64,000 nucleotides of DNA, taken from the NCBI GenBank assembly GCA_036267135.1, contig DATAWQ010000159.1, positions 1 through 64,000 of the forward strand. The letters are read 5' to 3'. Numbering within the stretch: the first letter of the stretch is position 1; each line of letters begins with the position of its first letter. The notes beneath the pieces are model-generated. The model was not told the DNA's origin. It saw only the letters and a program-made list of their open reading frames with translations, and made no database searches. Positions 50,145 through 58,802 of this stretch are shown here, piece by piece. The translations under genes were made by a program, and so were the position numbers. The stretch comes from PALSA-505 sp036267135 (GTDB lineage: Bacteria; Actinomycetota; Actinomycetes; Streptosporangiales; Streptosporangiaceae).

Positions 50145-51745
50145 CGGGCCTGGGTGACGCGCCTGCGGGCGCCGCGGCGCCGCTCGCTCGGCCTGCGCAG
50201 CGGTTCGCCCGCGTCGATGGCGGCCTGGCGGAGCTGGGCGCCGTGCGCGGCGAGCGCGTCCACCAGCGCGGTGACGGACGGCGTGGGAGCCATGACGTCC
50301 ACCCGCAGACCGAACTCGGCCGCGGTCTTCGCGGTCTGCGGGCCAATCGCGGCGATGACCGTGAGCTGGTGCGGCTTGCCCGCGATCCCGATCAGGTTCC
50401 GCACCGTGGACGAGGAGGTGAACAGGACCGCGTCGAAGCCGCCACCCTTGATCGCCTCCCTGATCGGGGCGGGCGGCGGCGCCGCCCTGACCGTCCGGTA
50501 CGCGGTCACGTCCTCGGCCTCCCAGCCCAGGTCGGTGAGCCTGGCCACCAGGGTCTCGGTGGCGATGTCGGCCCGGGGCAGCAGCACCCGGTTGATCGGG
50601 TCGAGCACGTCGTCGTAGGGCGGCCACTGGGCGGCGAGCCCCTCGGCGGACTGCTCCCCGTCGGGCACGAGCTCGGGCACGATCCCGAACGCACGCAGCG
50701 CGGCGGCGGTCTGCTCACCCACCGCGGCCACCTTGACCCCGGCGAAGGCCCGCGCGTCGAGCCCGTACTCCTCGAACTTCTCCCTGATCGCGCGGACCGC
50801 GTTCACCGAGGTGAAGGCGATCCACTGGAACCGGCCGGTGACCAGGCCCTTGACCGCGCGGTCCATCTGCTGCGGCGTCCGCGGCGGCTCGACCGCTATG
50901 GTCGGCACCTCCTCGGGCACCGCGCCGTAGGCCCGCAGCCGCAGTGACACCTCGGCCGCCTGCTCCTTGGTCCTTGGCACCAGCACCCGCCAGCCGAACA
51001 GCGGCTTGGTCTCGAACCAGGACAAGGCCCCTCTGGCCGCTACCGCGTCCCCGGCCACCGCCACCGCGGGGCCGTGCGTGGTCAGCATGCTCACCCCGGC
51101 CGCCTTGAGGTCGGCGGTCACCGAGCCGAGGGTGCACACCACCGTCTGCTGCAGGGTTGTGGTGCCGTTCCAGATGACCGCGAACGGCGTGCTCTCCGGC
51201 CAGCCGGCCGCCACCAGCATCTTGCCGATGTCGGCGGGCCCGGCTTCCGCACCCAGGATCACCAGGGTCTCCGGCCCGGCCGGGGCCCGGCTCAGCTCCG
51301 CGGCGTGGATCACGCGCACGTCAGCCCGCGTCTCGCTGGTCAGCGGGATGCCAGCGTAGGCAGGCACCGCGGTCGCGGCCGGGAGGCCCGGCACGATCTC
51401 GAACCTGACCCCGGCCGCGGCGCAGGCCGCGGCCTCTTCGGCGCCGGTGGAGAAGGCCAGCGGATCGCCTGGGTACAGCCGCACCACGAGCTGGCCCGCG
51501 TTGGCCTCGGCCACCAGCTTTCGCGGGTCCACGTCGAGGTCGGCCTCGGTCACCGAGGCCTCGGGCGAAATCAGGTGACGGACGGTCTCGGCCACGTCCG
51601 GTCTGGCCATGACCAGGTCGGCCTGGCCGAGCAGCTCGGCGGCGCGCACGGTCAGCAGGCCTGCGTCACCCGGTCCCGCACCGACGAACGCGACCCATCC
51701 CTCGCCCGCGTTGGCAGCCTGGGCCGCCCTGTCCTTGGGGTTCAT
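50141..51745 (-). CDS. hemD: uroporphyrinogen-III C-methyltransferase / synthase fusion
   Basis: A 534-residue two-domain protein. The N-terminal 250 residues are a SUMT-type tetrapyrrole methylase (VAFVGAGPGDAGLLTVRAAELL, GDPLAF, PGLPAATAVPAYAGIPLT). The C-terminal 260 residues are uroporphyrinogen-III synthase (GWRVLVPRTKEQAAEVSLRLRAYGA, AFTSVNAVRA, DAVLFTSSSTVRN). It closes hydroxymethylbilane to uroporphyrinogen III and may methylate it toward siroheme or cobalamin; several methylase motifs are altered, so that activity is less sure. ATGA overlaps join it to hemC and hemB. Confidence 0.93.
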   Translation of the reverse strand: MNPKDRAAQAANAGEGWVAFVGAGPGDAGLLTVRAAELLGQADLVMARPDVAETVRHLISPEASVTEADLDVDPRKLVAEANAGQLVVRLYPGDPLAFSTGAEEAAACAAAGVRFEIVPGLPAATAVPAYAGIPLTSETRADVRVIHAAELSRAPAGPETLVILGAEAGPADIGKMLVAAGWPESTPFAVIWNGTTTLQQTVVCTLGSVTADLKAAGVSMLTTHGPAVAVAGDAVAARGALSWFETKPLFGWRVLVPRTKEQAAEVSLRLRAYGAVPEEVPTIAVEPPRTPQQMDRAVKGLVTGRFQWIAFTSVNAVRAIREKFEEYGLDARAFAGVKVAAVGEQTAAALRAFGIVPELVPDGEQSAEGLAAQWPPYDDVLDPINRVLLPRADIATETLVARLTDLGWEAEDVTAYRTVRAAPPPAPIREAIKGGGFDAVLFTSSSTVRNLIGIAGKPHQLTVIAAIGPQTAKTAAEFGLRVDVMAPTPSVTALVDALAAHGAQLRQAAIDAGEPLRRPSERRRGARRRVTQAR

Positions 51746-52692
51746 TGCGGATCTCCCCCATCGCTCGGGTGTGCCAGTGGCACGTTGATGTACTTCCCTG
51801 CTCCGCGGCGCAGCAGCTCACCGGCCACCTCGTGGCCCAGCGAGCGTGCGTCTCCGGCTGCGGCCTCGCCGCAGGCCCGCACCGCGCCCGCGCCGTCGCG
51901 GTCGAAGACCGCGGCCCGCAGGTGCACGGCGCCCGTTCCCGGCATGTGGGTGGCGTACGCCCCCGCCGGCGCGCTGCAGCCACCCTGGAGCGCGGCCAGC
52001 AGGCTGCGCTCCGCGGTGGCCGCGGCGTGGCTGGACGGATCGTCCACGACGGCGAGCAGCTCCCGCAGCTCACCGTCGTCGGCCCGGCACTCGACGGCCA
52101 GCGCGCCCTGCCCGGGCGCCGGCAGCATCTCGTCCGGCTCGAAGATCTCGGCCACGGCGTCGAGCCGGCCGATCCTGGCCAGCCCGGCGCACCCGAGCAC
52201 GACCGCGTCGAGCCCGCCGGGGCCGACCTTGGCCAGCCGGGTGTCGGCGTTGCCGCGCACCGCGACCGGCCTGACATCGGGCCGCAGCAGCCGGAGCTGG
52301 GCGGCCCGGCGCGGCGAGCCCGTCCCGATCCTGGCGCCGGCCGGCAGGTCGGCGAGCTTGGCCCCGTCGGCAGTGATCAGCGCATCCCTCGGGTCGTCCC
52401 TGGTGGGCACGGCCGCCAGCACGATGCCGTCGGCGTCGGCGGTCGGCAGGTCCTTCAGCGAGTGCACGGCGACGTCCACCTCGCCGGCCTGCAGCCGCAG
52501 CCGCAGGCCGCTCACGAACACGCCGGTGCCGCCGATCTGGGCGAGGTCGGCCCGGCTGACGTCGCCGAACGTGGTGACCTTGACCAGTTCGGTCTCGCGG
52601 CCGGTCCGTTCGGTGATCATGCGGGCGACCAGGCCGGTCTGCACCATGGCCATGTGGCTGCCACGGGTGCCGATCCGGAGCGGGGTGTTCAT
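51742..52692 (-). CDS. hemC: hydroxymethylbilane synthase (porphobilinogen deaminase)
   Basis: A 316-residue enzyme that polymerises four porphobilinogens. The dipyrromethane cofactor cysteine is C239 in LQGGCSAPAG. The catalytic aspartate D81 is in VDVAVHSLKDLP, with GTGSPRRAAQL and PGQGALAVECR. The usual ATRxSxLA N-terminus reads GTRGSHMAMVQT. The start overlaps the hemA stop and the stop overlaps the hemD start, both as ATGA. Confidence 0.96.
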   Translation of the reverse strand: MNTPLRIGTRGSHMAMVQTGLVARMITERTGRETELVKVTTFGDVSRADLAQIGGTGVFVSGLRLRLQAGEVDVAVHSLKDLPTADADGIVLAAVPTRDDPRDALITADGAKLADLPAGARIGTGSPRRAAQLRLLRPDVRPVAVRGNADTRLAKVGPGGLDAVVLGCAGLARIGRLDAVAEIFEPDEMLPAPGQGALAVECRADDGELRELLAVVDDPSSHAAATAERSLLAALQGGCSAPAGAYATHMPGTGAVHLRAAVFDRDGAGAVRACGEAAAGDARSLGHEVAGELLRRGAGKYINVPLAHPSDGGDPQ

Positions 52693-54029
52693 TCGGGCGC
52701 CTCCTGGTCGGGACCGAGGTCCGCGGCGGCGCGGGTAACCGCTTCGACCGCCTTGGGATCCAGGTCGAACAGCACCTGGAGGGCGGCGGCGTAGTCGTCG
52801 CCGCCGGGCGCCGCGGCCAGTTCCTTGATCCGGACGGTCGGCGCGTGCAGCAGCTTGTCCACGACCCGGCGGACGGTCTGCCCGATCTCGTCGAGCGCGT
52901 GGTCGTCGAGCCCGTTGAGCCGTCCGCCGAGCCTGGCCAGCTCGGTCTCCACGACCAGCGCGGCCTTGGCCCGCAGCGCGACCACGGTGGGGGTCACGCT
53001 GGCCGCCCGCACCGCGGAGGCCCGGGCGGCGAGCTCATCGGCGACGATGGCCCTGACCGCGGCCACGTCCTCGCCGGGCGCACCGCCGCCTGCCGTCGCG
53101 CCGATCATTTCCAGGTCGATCAGGCTCACCCCGGGCCGGGCCGCGGCGCCAGGCTCGACGTCCCTGGGCAAGGCCAGGTCGAGCAGCACCAACGGTCTCC
53201 CGGCGGGGTCTCGTCTGGCCAGCACGGCGGTCAGCACGCGCTCGGTGATGACGAACCCGGTGGCTCCGGTGCACGAGATCACCAGGTCGGCCGCTGCTAT
53301 CTGATCTGGCAGTTCGGCGAGGCTCGTGGCAGCGCCGCCGGTCCGAGACGCCAGTCGTTCAGCGGCCTTCAAGGTTCTGTTGGCGATGACCAGCCGCGCC
53401 GGATCCAGCCGGGAAGCGGTGACCGCGGCCAGCGTGCTCATCGAGCCGGCTCCCACGACCAGTACCCGGCAGCCATGCAGGGCGGCGGCGCGCGTGCCCA
53501 GCCGGGCGGCGGCCAGCTCCAGGCCGACGCTGACCACGTTGGCCCCGGCCTGGTCGATGCCGGTCTCGGCGTGCGCCCGCTTTCCGGTGCGCAGCGCCAG
53601 GCGGCCGAGTTCGCCCAGTTCCCGGTCGAGCGTGCCCTGCTCGCGGGCCAGGCCGAGGGCTTGGCGCACCTGGCCGAGTATCTGGCTCTCGCCCACCACC
53701 ATCGAGTCCAGGCCGCAGGCCACGGCCAGCAAGTGCTGGACGGCCCGGTCCTCGTAGTGCACATACAGGTGCGGGGTGAGGTCGGCCAGCGGTATGCCGC
53801 TGTGCCTGGCCAGCAGCTCGCTGATCGAGCTGACGCCGCCGTGGAACTTGTCCACGTCGGCGTAGATCTCCGTCCGGTTGCAGGTGGAAACGATAAAGGT
53901 GCCGGCCACGTGTTCGGCGTGGAACACGTCGGAGCGCAGCTTGTGAAGATCGTCACCGCTGACCACGGTGCGCTCGAGCGTGGCCACGGGGGCGCTCTTG
54001 TGGCTCAGCCCGACCACCAGCGTGCTCAT
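52689..54029 (-). CDS. hemA: glutamyl-tRNA reductase
   Basis: A 446-residue enzyme reducing glutamyl-tRNA to glutamate-1-semialdehyde, the committed step of heme synthesis. The nucleophile is C50 in STCNRTEIYADV. The Rossmann loop is VLVVGAGSMSTLAAV, with GESQILGQVRQAL and a C-terminal dimerisation helix. It overlaps the rex stop by ATGA (54026-54029), so redox control by Rex probably extends to it. Confidence 0.96.
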   Translation of the reverse strand: MSTLVVGLSHKSAPVATLERTVVSGDDLHKLRSDVFHAEHVAGTFIVSTCNRTEIYADVDKFHGGVSSISELLARHSGIPLADLTPHLYVHYEDRAVQHLLAVACGLDSMVVGESQILGQVRQALGLAREQGTLDRELGELGRLALRTGKRAHAETGIDQAGANVVSVGLELAAARLGTRAAALHGCRVLVVGAGSMSTLAAVTASRLDPARLVIANRTLKAAERLASRTGGAATSLAELPDQIAAADLVISCTGATGFVITERVLTAVLARRDPAGRPLVLLDLALPRDVEPGAAARPGVSLIDLEMIGATAGGGAPGEDVAAVRAIVADELAARASAVRAASVTPTVVALRAKAALVVETELARLGGRLNGLDDHALDEIGQTVRRVVDKLLHAPTVRIKELAAAPGGDDYAAALQVLFDLDPKAVEAVTRAAADLGPDQEAPE

Positions 54030-54742
54030 GAGCCCACCGCCTCAACCGCCTCGACCGCCTGATCCGGCCGGTCTGGCCGGGCTGGCCGGTCCGCCACCGA
54101 CGCCTTGCGCTGGGCGTGGAAGGCGAGGATCTGCAACTCGATCGACAGGTCGACCTTACGCACGTCCACATGGTCGGGGACGCTGAGAATGACCGGCGCG
54201 AAGTTGAGGATGCTGGTCACGCCGGCCGCCACCAGCCGGTCACAGACTCCCTGCCCGGATCCGGCCGGGGTGGCGATCACGCCGATCGACACCCGCTGCC
54301 GCCGGATCACCGCCTCCATCTCGTCGGAGTGCTGGACGGTGAGCCTGGCGATCCTGGTGCCCACGACGGTGGGGTCGGAGTCGAGCAGGGCGGCGATGCG
54401 GAAACCGCGCGAAGCGAAGCCGCCGTAGTTGGCCAGGGCGCGACCCAGGTTGCCAAGACCGATGATGGCGACCGGCCAGTCCTGGGTGAGACCCAGCTCG
54501 CGGGAGACCTGGTACACCAGGTACTCCACGTCGTAGCCGACCCCGCGGGTGCCGTAGGAACCGAGGTGGGACAGGTCCTTGCGGAGCTTGGCCGAGTTGA
54601 CCCCCGCCGCGACCGCGAGTTCCTCGCTGGACACCGTGGCGGTGCCGTTCTCGGCGAGCTGGAACAGCGCACGCAGGTACACCGGCAGCCGGGCGACCGT
54701 GGCTTCCGGAATACCGTGACTGCCGTTGGCAGACTGTGACAT
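54026..54742 (-). CDS. rex: redox-sensing transcriptional repressor Rex
   Basis: A 238-residue NADH/NAD+ sensor. The winged helix (about 15-80) contains LPVYLRALFQLAENGTATVSSEELAVAAGVNSAKLRKDLSHLGSYGTRGVGYDVEYL. The Rossmann domain begins VAIIGLGNLGRALANY. High NADH releases Rex from DNA. It heads the rex-hemACDB operon. A near-consensus Rex operator overlapping its own promoter lies 98-115 bases upstream of the start. The last 25 residues are low-complexity (RPARPDRPDQAVEAVEAV). Confidence 0.96.
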   Translation of the reverse strand: MSQSANGSHGIPEATVARLPVYLRALFQLAENGTATVSSEELAVAAGVNSAKLRKDLSHLGSYGTRGVGYDVEYLVYQVSRELGLTQDWPVAIIGLGNLGRALANYGGFASRGFRIAALLDSDPTVVGTRIARLTVQHSDEMEAVIRRQRVSIGVIATPAGSGQGVCDRLVAAGVTSILNFAPVILSVPDHVDVRKVDLSIELQILAFHAQRKASVADRPARPDRPDQAVEAVEAVGS

Positions 54743-54828
54743 GCGCCGCCGCTCCCTCGGGGGGTGGAACCGGCGACGGGCTCCTGCGGTGCGAGGGGTC
54801 CGCGCCCGCCGCTCAAGCTGTACGAGCC

Positions 54829-54857
54829 ACGTTACGCCCTTGTGAATACATGCACAA
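54829..54857 (-). promoter_or_regulatory. rex promoter with Rex operator
   Basis: TTGTGAATACATGCACAA at 54840-54857 matches the Rex operator consensus TTGTGAA-N4-TTCACAA at 13 of 14 fixed positions. On the minus strand its end TTGTGC serves as a -35 box, 17 bases before TAACGT (complement of 54829-54834), predicting a start near 54822. Rex bound here would cover the spacer and -35, so rex and the heme genes should be repressed at low NADH/NAD+. Confidence 0.88.
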
Positions 54858-54926
54858 AGTCAGCGGCCGACAGCCTCGCTGGCCAGGGGCGGCTGAGGGG
54901 CCGGGGTGGCCAGGGCGGCCGGGGAT

Positions 54927-56570
54927 TCAGTCGCCGGGGGTGTGGCCGAACAGCTGGGACAGGCCCGGCAGCGGCGACAGCTTGGCCTGCTGGGTGCCCA
55001 GCTCGATCACGTTGGTGGCCAGCACGAACGGCGCGCGCTCCACGTCGAAGCGCTTGATGTAGGAATGCCGCTTGTGCTCCTCGAAGGCCGTCTGGTCCCG
55101 GTAGACCTCGTAGAAGATCCGCTGCATGGGGGCGTTCGGCACCGAGTGCACCGCATACACGAGCGCATCAGGCTCGCTGGCACGGACCTCTTCGACCACC
55201 CGCTCGGCCAGCGCGTCGAACTCCTCGTCGCAGCCTTCGGCCAGCGTGTAGATGGCGATGAGGCCGAACAGGCGCTGTGTGGCGTCCCGGTCGACGCTGT
55301 CGGGCTCCGCCTCGACTCCGCCACCCCGCGCGCCCTGGCCACCGCGGCCCGCGGCACCGCGGCCCACCGCGTCCAGGCCAGCAGCCCCGAGCCCGGCCGC
55401 CGCACCCCCAGCCGCACCAGCACCCAGGCCGCCAGGGCCGAGCCCGCCAGGACCGCCGGTCCCGCCAGGACCCAGACCGCCGGGCCGGCCCAGGGTCCGC
55501 GGCTGCCAGACGCCGGTCCTGTCGGCGTCGGACAGGCCCGAAGTTTCGTCGTTCACCGGGGGGTCCGCGTCCTGCCGGTAGTCGCGGTCCCCGTTCTCCC
55601 GCCCGTTCATCCCGAATCCCCCGTCTTGCCGGTATCCCGCGAAACCGCCGTTCGACTCGTTACGGCGGCCTAGCCCGTACCAGTCCTCCTCCCCGAACTG
55701 CTGACCCGCGCCCGCCCCGAACTGCTGGCCGGCGCCCGCCCCGAGCTGCTGGCTGGCGCCGTTTTCCGTCCGCTGCGGGTAGTCCGCACCGAACGCCTTG
55801 GCCGCAGCGGGCTCGGCAGGCCTGACCGCTGCCGGATGGGCTCCCCAGCCCTCCGGCTCGTCGATCTCCTCATAACGCTCGTAGTCCTCGTCGTGCAGTG
55901 CATCGAGCCTGACCTTGACCGCCGTCAGCCCCGCGAACGACGCGAGCACAGCACAGACGGCGCAAAGCGCGGGGTAGGCCAGGTTCGCCGGCAAGCTCAG
56001 CCGGAGCCCAAGGATGGCCACGGCCGCCACGCCCGCGGCGGCCAGAGCCAGCAGCGGGCGCCGCCAGCCGGGATCGTTGCGCAGCCGCACCAGGGCCGTG
56101 ACCAGCGTGATCACCACGGTGAGCACGGTCATCCCGGCGATCAGGCCGAGCACCGACCTCGGGATGATCTGGTAGTGGGCGGAACCGATGGGCCACGACT
56201 TGCCGAACGGTGTGGTTGCGAGCGGGTCGGTGATGAGCACCACCGCCCCCACCACGGTCAGCGCGGCGGCGATCAGCTTCGCGCCGAACCTGGCCGCTAT
56301 GCTCCGGGCGGCCAGCTCGACCATTCCCCAGGCCAGCCACAGCGGGGCGATGAGCTGCGCGCCAACCTGCACCGCGCGGAACGTGCCCGACGAGTAGCCG
56401 TTGTGGGCGCCCAGCGCCTGGGCGCCGAGCGACACGGCGATGCTGGCCACCGCGCCAGCCCACGCGATGATGTCCATCCGCGGTGCGCGAATACACCGGC
56501 CGACCAGCACACCGGTGCCAGCGGCGGCCAGGACGGCACAGGCGAACGTCACTATCACAGAAACATCCAT
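54927..56570 (-). CDS. membrane protein with C-terminal ABM (monooxygenase-like) domain
   Basis: A 547-residue fusion. About seven membrane helices occupy residues 1-215. A 215-residue charged and Gly/Gln-rich linker follows, with a 24-bp repeat (QQFGAGAG). The C-terminal 110 residues carry an antibiotic-biosynthesis-monooxygenase fold: RLFGLIAIYTLAEGCDEEFDALAERV...ALVYAVHSVPNAPMQRIFYEVYRDQTAFEEHKRHSYIKRF. ABM domains oxidise quinols or bind heme. No function can be assigned; the place beside rex-hem suggests respiration or heme. The ATG 56570 has only a weak ribosome-binding site. Confidence 0.8.
   Translation of the reverse strand: MDVSVIVTFACAVLAAAGTGVLVGRCIRAPRMDIIAWAGAVASIAVSLGAQALGAHNGYSSGTFRAVQVGAQLIAPLWLAWGMVELAARSIAARFGAKLIAAALTVVGAVVLITDPLATTPFGKSWPIGSAHYQIIPRSVLGLIAGMTVLTVVITLVTALVRLRNDPGWRRPLLALAAAGVAAVAILGLRLSLPANLAYPALCAVCAVLASFAGLTAVKVRLDALHDEDYERYEEIDEPEGWGAHPAAVRPAEPAAAKAFGADYPQRTENGASQQLGAGAGQQFGAGAGQQFGEEDWYGLGRRNESNGGFAGYRQDGGFGMNGRENGDRDYRQDADPPVNDETSGLSDADRTGVWQPRTLGRPGGLGPGGTGGPGGLGPGGLGAGAAGGAAAGLGAAGLDAVGRGAAGRGGQGARGGGVEAEPDSVDRDATQRLFGLIAIYTLAEGCDEEFDALAERVVEEVRASEPDALVYAVHSVPNAPMQRIFYEVYRDQTAFEEHKRHSYIKRFDVERAPFVLATNVIELGTQQAKLSPLPGLSQLFGHTPGD
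55693..55760 (-). repeat. 24-bp tandem repeat in the membrane-ABM linker
   Basis: Three in-frame units starting at 55693, 55717 and 55741 (the last incomplete) encode QQxGAGAG repeats in the linker. Confidence 0.85.
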
Positions 56571-56706
56571 CGCCTCTAATGGTGCACGACATCACTGGCA
56601 ATGGGAAACGACCCTGTGTAACTCCCGTCCAGCCTGGCCGGCGCGTGGCCCAGCCATGGTCACGGGCGCACGGTCATCGGCACACCCCACCGGTGCCGGC
56701 AGCCCG

Positions 56707-56712
56707 TAGGCT
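56707..56712 (+). promoter_or_regulatory. -10 box of a leaderless HAD transcript
   Basis: TAGGCT ends seven bases before the ATG at 56720, and no Shine-Dalgarno sequence is present. Confidence 0.45.
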
Positions 56713-56719
56713 TTGGGCC

Positions 56720-57619
56720 ATGAGGCGGCAGCCAGCGCGCCCGCGGGACGGGATGATCGCGGCCCAGGCGGCCGCCGCGGCCGCGAACGTCGGCCGGCTG
56801 ACGCCGGACCCCGATCCCCGCGCCGGCGCGTTCTTCGACGTAGACAACACCATCATGCGTGGCGCCTCGATCTACCACTTCGCCCGTGGCCTGGCCGCCC
56901 GCAAGCTGTTCACCACCCGGGATCTGGCCAGGATGACCTGGCAGCAGGTCTCGCTCCGGGTACGCGGCAGCGAGCACGCCGGGCACATGGCGGCGGCCAG
57001 GGATTCCGCGCTCGCGTTCGTGGCCGGCTACAAGGCCGACGAGATCGTCCGGCTCGGCGAGGAGATCTACGACGAGACCATGGCCGACCGCATCTGGGAG
57101 GGCACCAGGGAACTGGCCCAGGCCCACCTGGACGCCGGGCAGCGAGTGTGGCTGGTCACGGCGACGCCGGTGGAGCTGGCCGAGATCATCGCCCGCAGGC
57201 TCGGGCTGACCGGTGCGCTGGGCACGGTGGCCGAGTCGGTCGACGGCGTCTATACCGGACGGCTGATCGGCGGCCTGCTGCACGGCCCGGCCAAAGCCGG
57301 CGCCGTGGTCGCCCTGGCCGCCAGGGAGGGGCTCGACCTGGAGCGCTGCTCCGCCTACACCGACTCCATCAACGACCTGCCGATGCTGCTGACCGTCGGT
57401 CACCCGCACGTCGTCAACTCCGACGGGGAACTGCGCGCCGAGGCGCGCCGCCGGGACTGGCCGGTGCACGACTTCCGCACCGGCCGCCGGGCCGCCATGA
57501 TCGCGCTGCCCGCCGCCGGAGCCGCGGGCGCCGTCGCCGGCGGCGTGGCGGCCGGGGTCGCCCTGCGCAAGCGGGGTCACCTGACCAGCCCACCGGCCCT
57601 GCTCAAGCGCCGGTACTAA
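56720..57619 (+). CDS. HAD-IB family hydrolase
   Basis: A 299-residue SerB-like haloacid dehalogenase phosphatase. Motif I AFFDVDNTIMRG has D40 and D42. Motif II is VTATPVELA, and motif III/IV is SAYTDSINDLPML. The C-terminus (MIALPAAGAAGAVAGGVAAGVAL) is a possible membrane-associating helix. Related proteins in actinobacteria sit beside lysophosphatidate acyltransferases, as here, and are thought to act in phospholipid metabolism; the substrate is inferred only. Confidence 0.88.
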   Translation: MRRQPARPRDGMIAAQAAAAAANVGRLTPDPDPRAGAFFDVDNTIMRGASIYHFARGLAARKLFTTRDLARMTWQQVSLRVRGSEHAGHMAAARDSALAFVAGYKADEIVRLGEEIYDETMADRIWEGTRELAQAHLDAGQRVWLVTATPVELAEIIARRLGLTGALGTVAESVDGVYTGRLIGGLLHGPAKAGAVVALAAREGLDLERCSAYTDSINDLPMLLTVGHPHVVNSDGELRAEARRRDWPVHDFRTGRRAAMIALPAAGAAGAVAGGVAAGVALRKRGHLTSPPALLKRRY

Positions 57620-57647
57620 CTGGGTCTGGCCTGGGTTCCAGCCGGTG

Positions 57648-58544
57648 CTAGCCGAACGCGGGCCCTCGCTCCGCCAGCAGGTCGCCCACCCGGCGCTGGA
57701 TGCCGTCCCGCACCCGCCCGGCCAGGTCGGCCACGGCCAGTTCGTCGTCGGCCGCCGCCGCCCCGTAGCCGTCGGTGGGCACCGGCGCGCCGAACTCGAT
57801 GATCCAGTTCGACGGGAGCGGAATCATGCCGAGAAGACCGAACCAGGGGAACAGCGGGGTAACGGGAAAGTAAGGCAGGCCGAGTGTCTTGGCGAGCCAT
57901 CGCGCATTACCGATCATCGGGTATATCTCCTCGGCCCCGACGATCGAGCACGGAATGATCGGCACGCCCGCCCGGATCGCCGTCCTGGCGAAGCCGCCCC
58001 GGCCGAACCTGCGTAGCTTGTATCGGTCACAAAAAGGCTTGCCTGTTCCCTTGTAACCTTCCGGGCAAACCCCGACTAGCTCGTCGGCGGCGAGCAATCG
58101 GTCCGCCTCAGAGCGCGAGGCAATCGTATGTCCACTCTTGCGCGCTAGCTCGGCGAGCAACGGCACTTCGTAGATCAGATCGGCGCCAAGCAGTCGCAGA
58201 TTCCTATGCGCGCGATGCTCGTAAAACAGGCCCGCCTGAACCATGATCATGTCGAATGGCAACACTCCGGCGTGGTTGGCCACGACGAGAGCCGCACCGG
58301 AGTCAGGGACGTGCTCAAGCCCGCGCATCCTGACCCGGAACCAGTTGCGGTAGAGAAGGCGCGCGATTGGCATAAGCACCGAGGCATTGAAGTCGGGGTC
58401 AAAGCCGAACTCTTCCGTCCGCGGGCCGCCTTCCCGATACTGCCCCGCGAACCCTTCCAGGTACTGCTGTGCGAACCCGGTTACCTGCGCCAGCCGGTCT
58501 GGCGCTGGGCAGGCCAAATCCCGATCCGGTCGGGGATCGGTCAT
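57648..58544 (-). CDS. lysophospholipid acyltransferase family protein
   Basis: A 298-residue PlsC-like acyltransferase. The catalytic block is ALVVANHAGVLPFDMI (H91, D98); six residues separate His and Asp instead of the classic four, a known variant. The second block is VGVCPEGYKGTGKPF. It would transfer an acyl chain to lysophosphatidate or a related acceptor at the membrane. The 5' half is lower in GC than its neighbours. ATG 58544 lacks a strong ribosome-binding site. Three TGACTGTCA palindromes lie 52-93 bases upstream. Confidence 0.87.
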   Translation of the reverse strand: MTDPRPDRDLACPAPDRLAQVTGFAQQYLEGFAGQYREGGPRTEEFGFDPDFNASVLMPIARLLYRNWFRVRMRGLEHVPDSGAALVVANHAGVLPFDMIMVQAGLFYEHRAHRNLRLLGADLIYEVPLLAELARKSGHTIASRSEADRLLAADELVGVCPEGYKGTGKPFCDRYKLRRFGRGGFARTAIRAGVPIIPCSIVGAEEIYPMIGNARWLAKTLGLPYFPVTPLFPWFGLLGMIPLPSNWIIEFGAPVPTDGYGAAAADDELAVADLAGRVRDGIQRRVGDLLAERGPAFG

Positions 58545-58595
58545 CCCGGCCGCCCGGAGCAGGCCTGCGGCGGGCAGGGTTTCGTCATCTCACAC

Positions 58596-58637
58596 TGACT
58601 GTCATGGCACGGTGACTGTCATTACAGGTGACTGTCA
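58596..58637. promoter_or_regulatory. three evenly spaced TGACTGTCA palindromes
   Basis: Perfect 9-bp palindromes TGACTGTCA occur at 58596-58604, 58613-58621 and 58629-58637, steps of 17 and 16. They lie between the bS22 stop and the acyltransferase start, 50-95 bases upstream of the latter. The regular spacing suggests cooperative binding of a dimeric regulator; none is identified. Confidence 0.55.
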
Positions 58638-58703
58638 TCACACGTTTGGCTGGCGCCGGCCGGCCGGGACGTGACGAGCGTCGGCCGGCTGGGGCGCGCA
58701 GCT

Positions 58704-58802
58704 CTACTTCTTGTTCCTGCGCTGGATGCGGGTCTTCTTGAGCAGCTTGCGATGCTTCTTCTTAGCCATCCGCTTGCGGCGCTTCTTGATGACGGAGCCC
58801 AC
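58704..58802 (-). CDS. bS22/AURKAIP1-like small basic ribosome-associated protein
   Basis: Thirty-two residues, almost all lysine and arginine, beginning GSVIKKRRKRMAKKKH and ending in IQRRNKK. This is the AURKAIP1/COX24-domain protein found in every actinomycete, the homologue of the mycobacterial small-subunit protein bS22. The GTG 58802 has GAGGGTGG upstream; longer upstream reading is not conserved. Too short for many gene finders. Confidence 0.9.
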   Translation of the reverse strand: MGSVIKKRRKRMAKKKHRKLLKKTRIQRRNKK

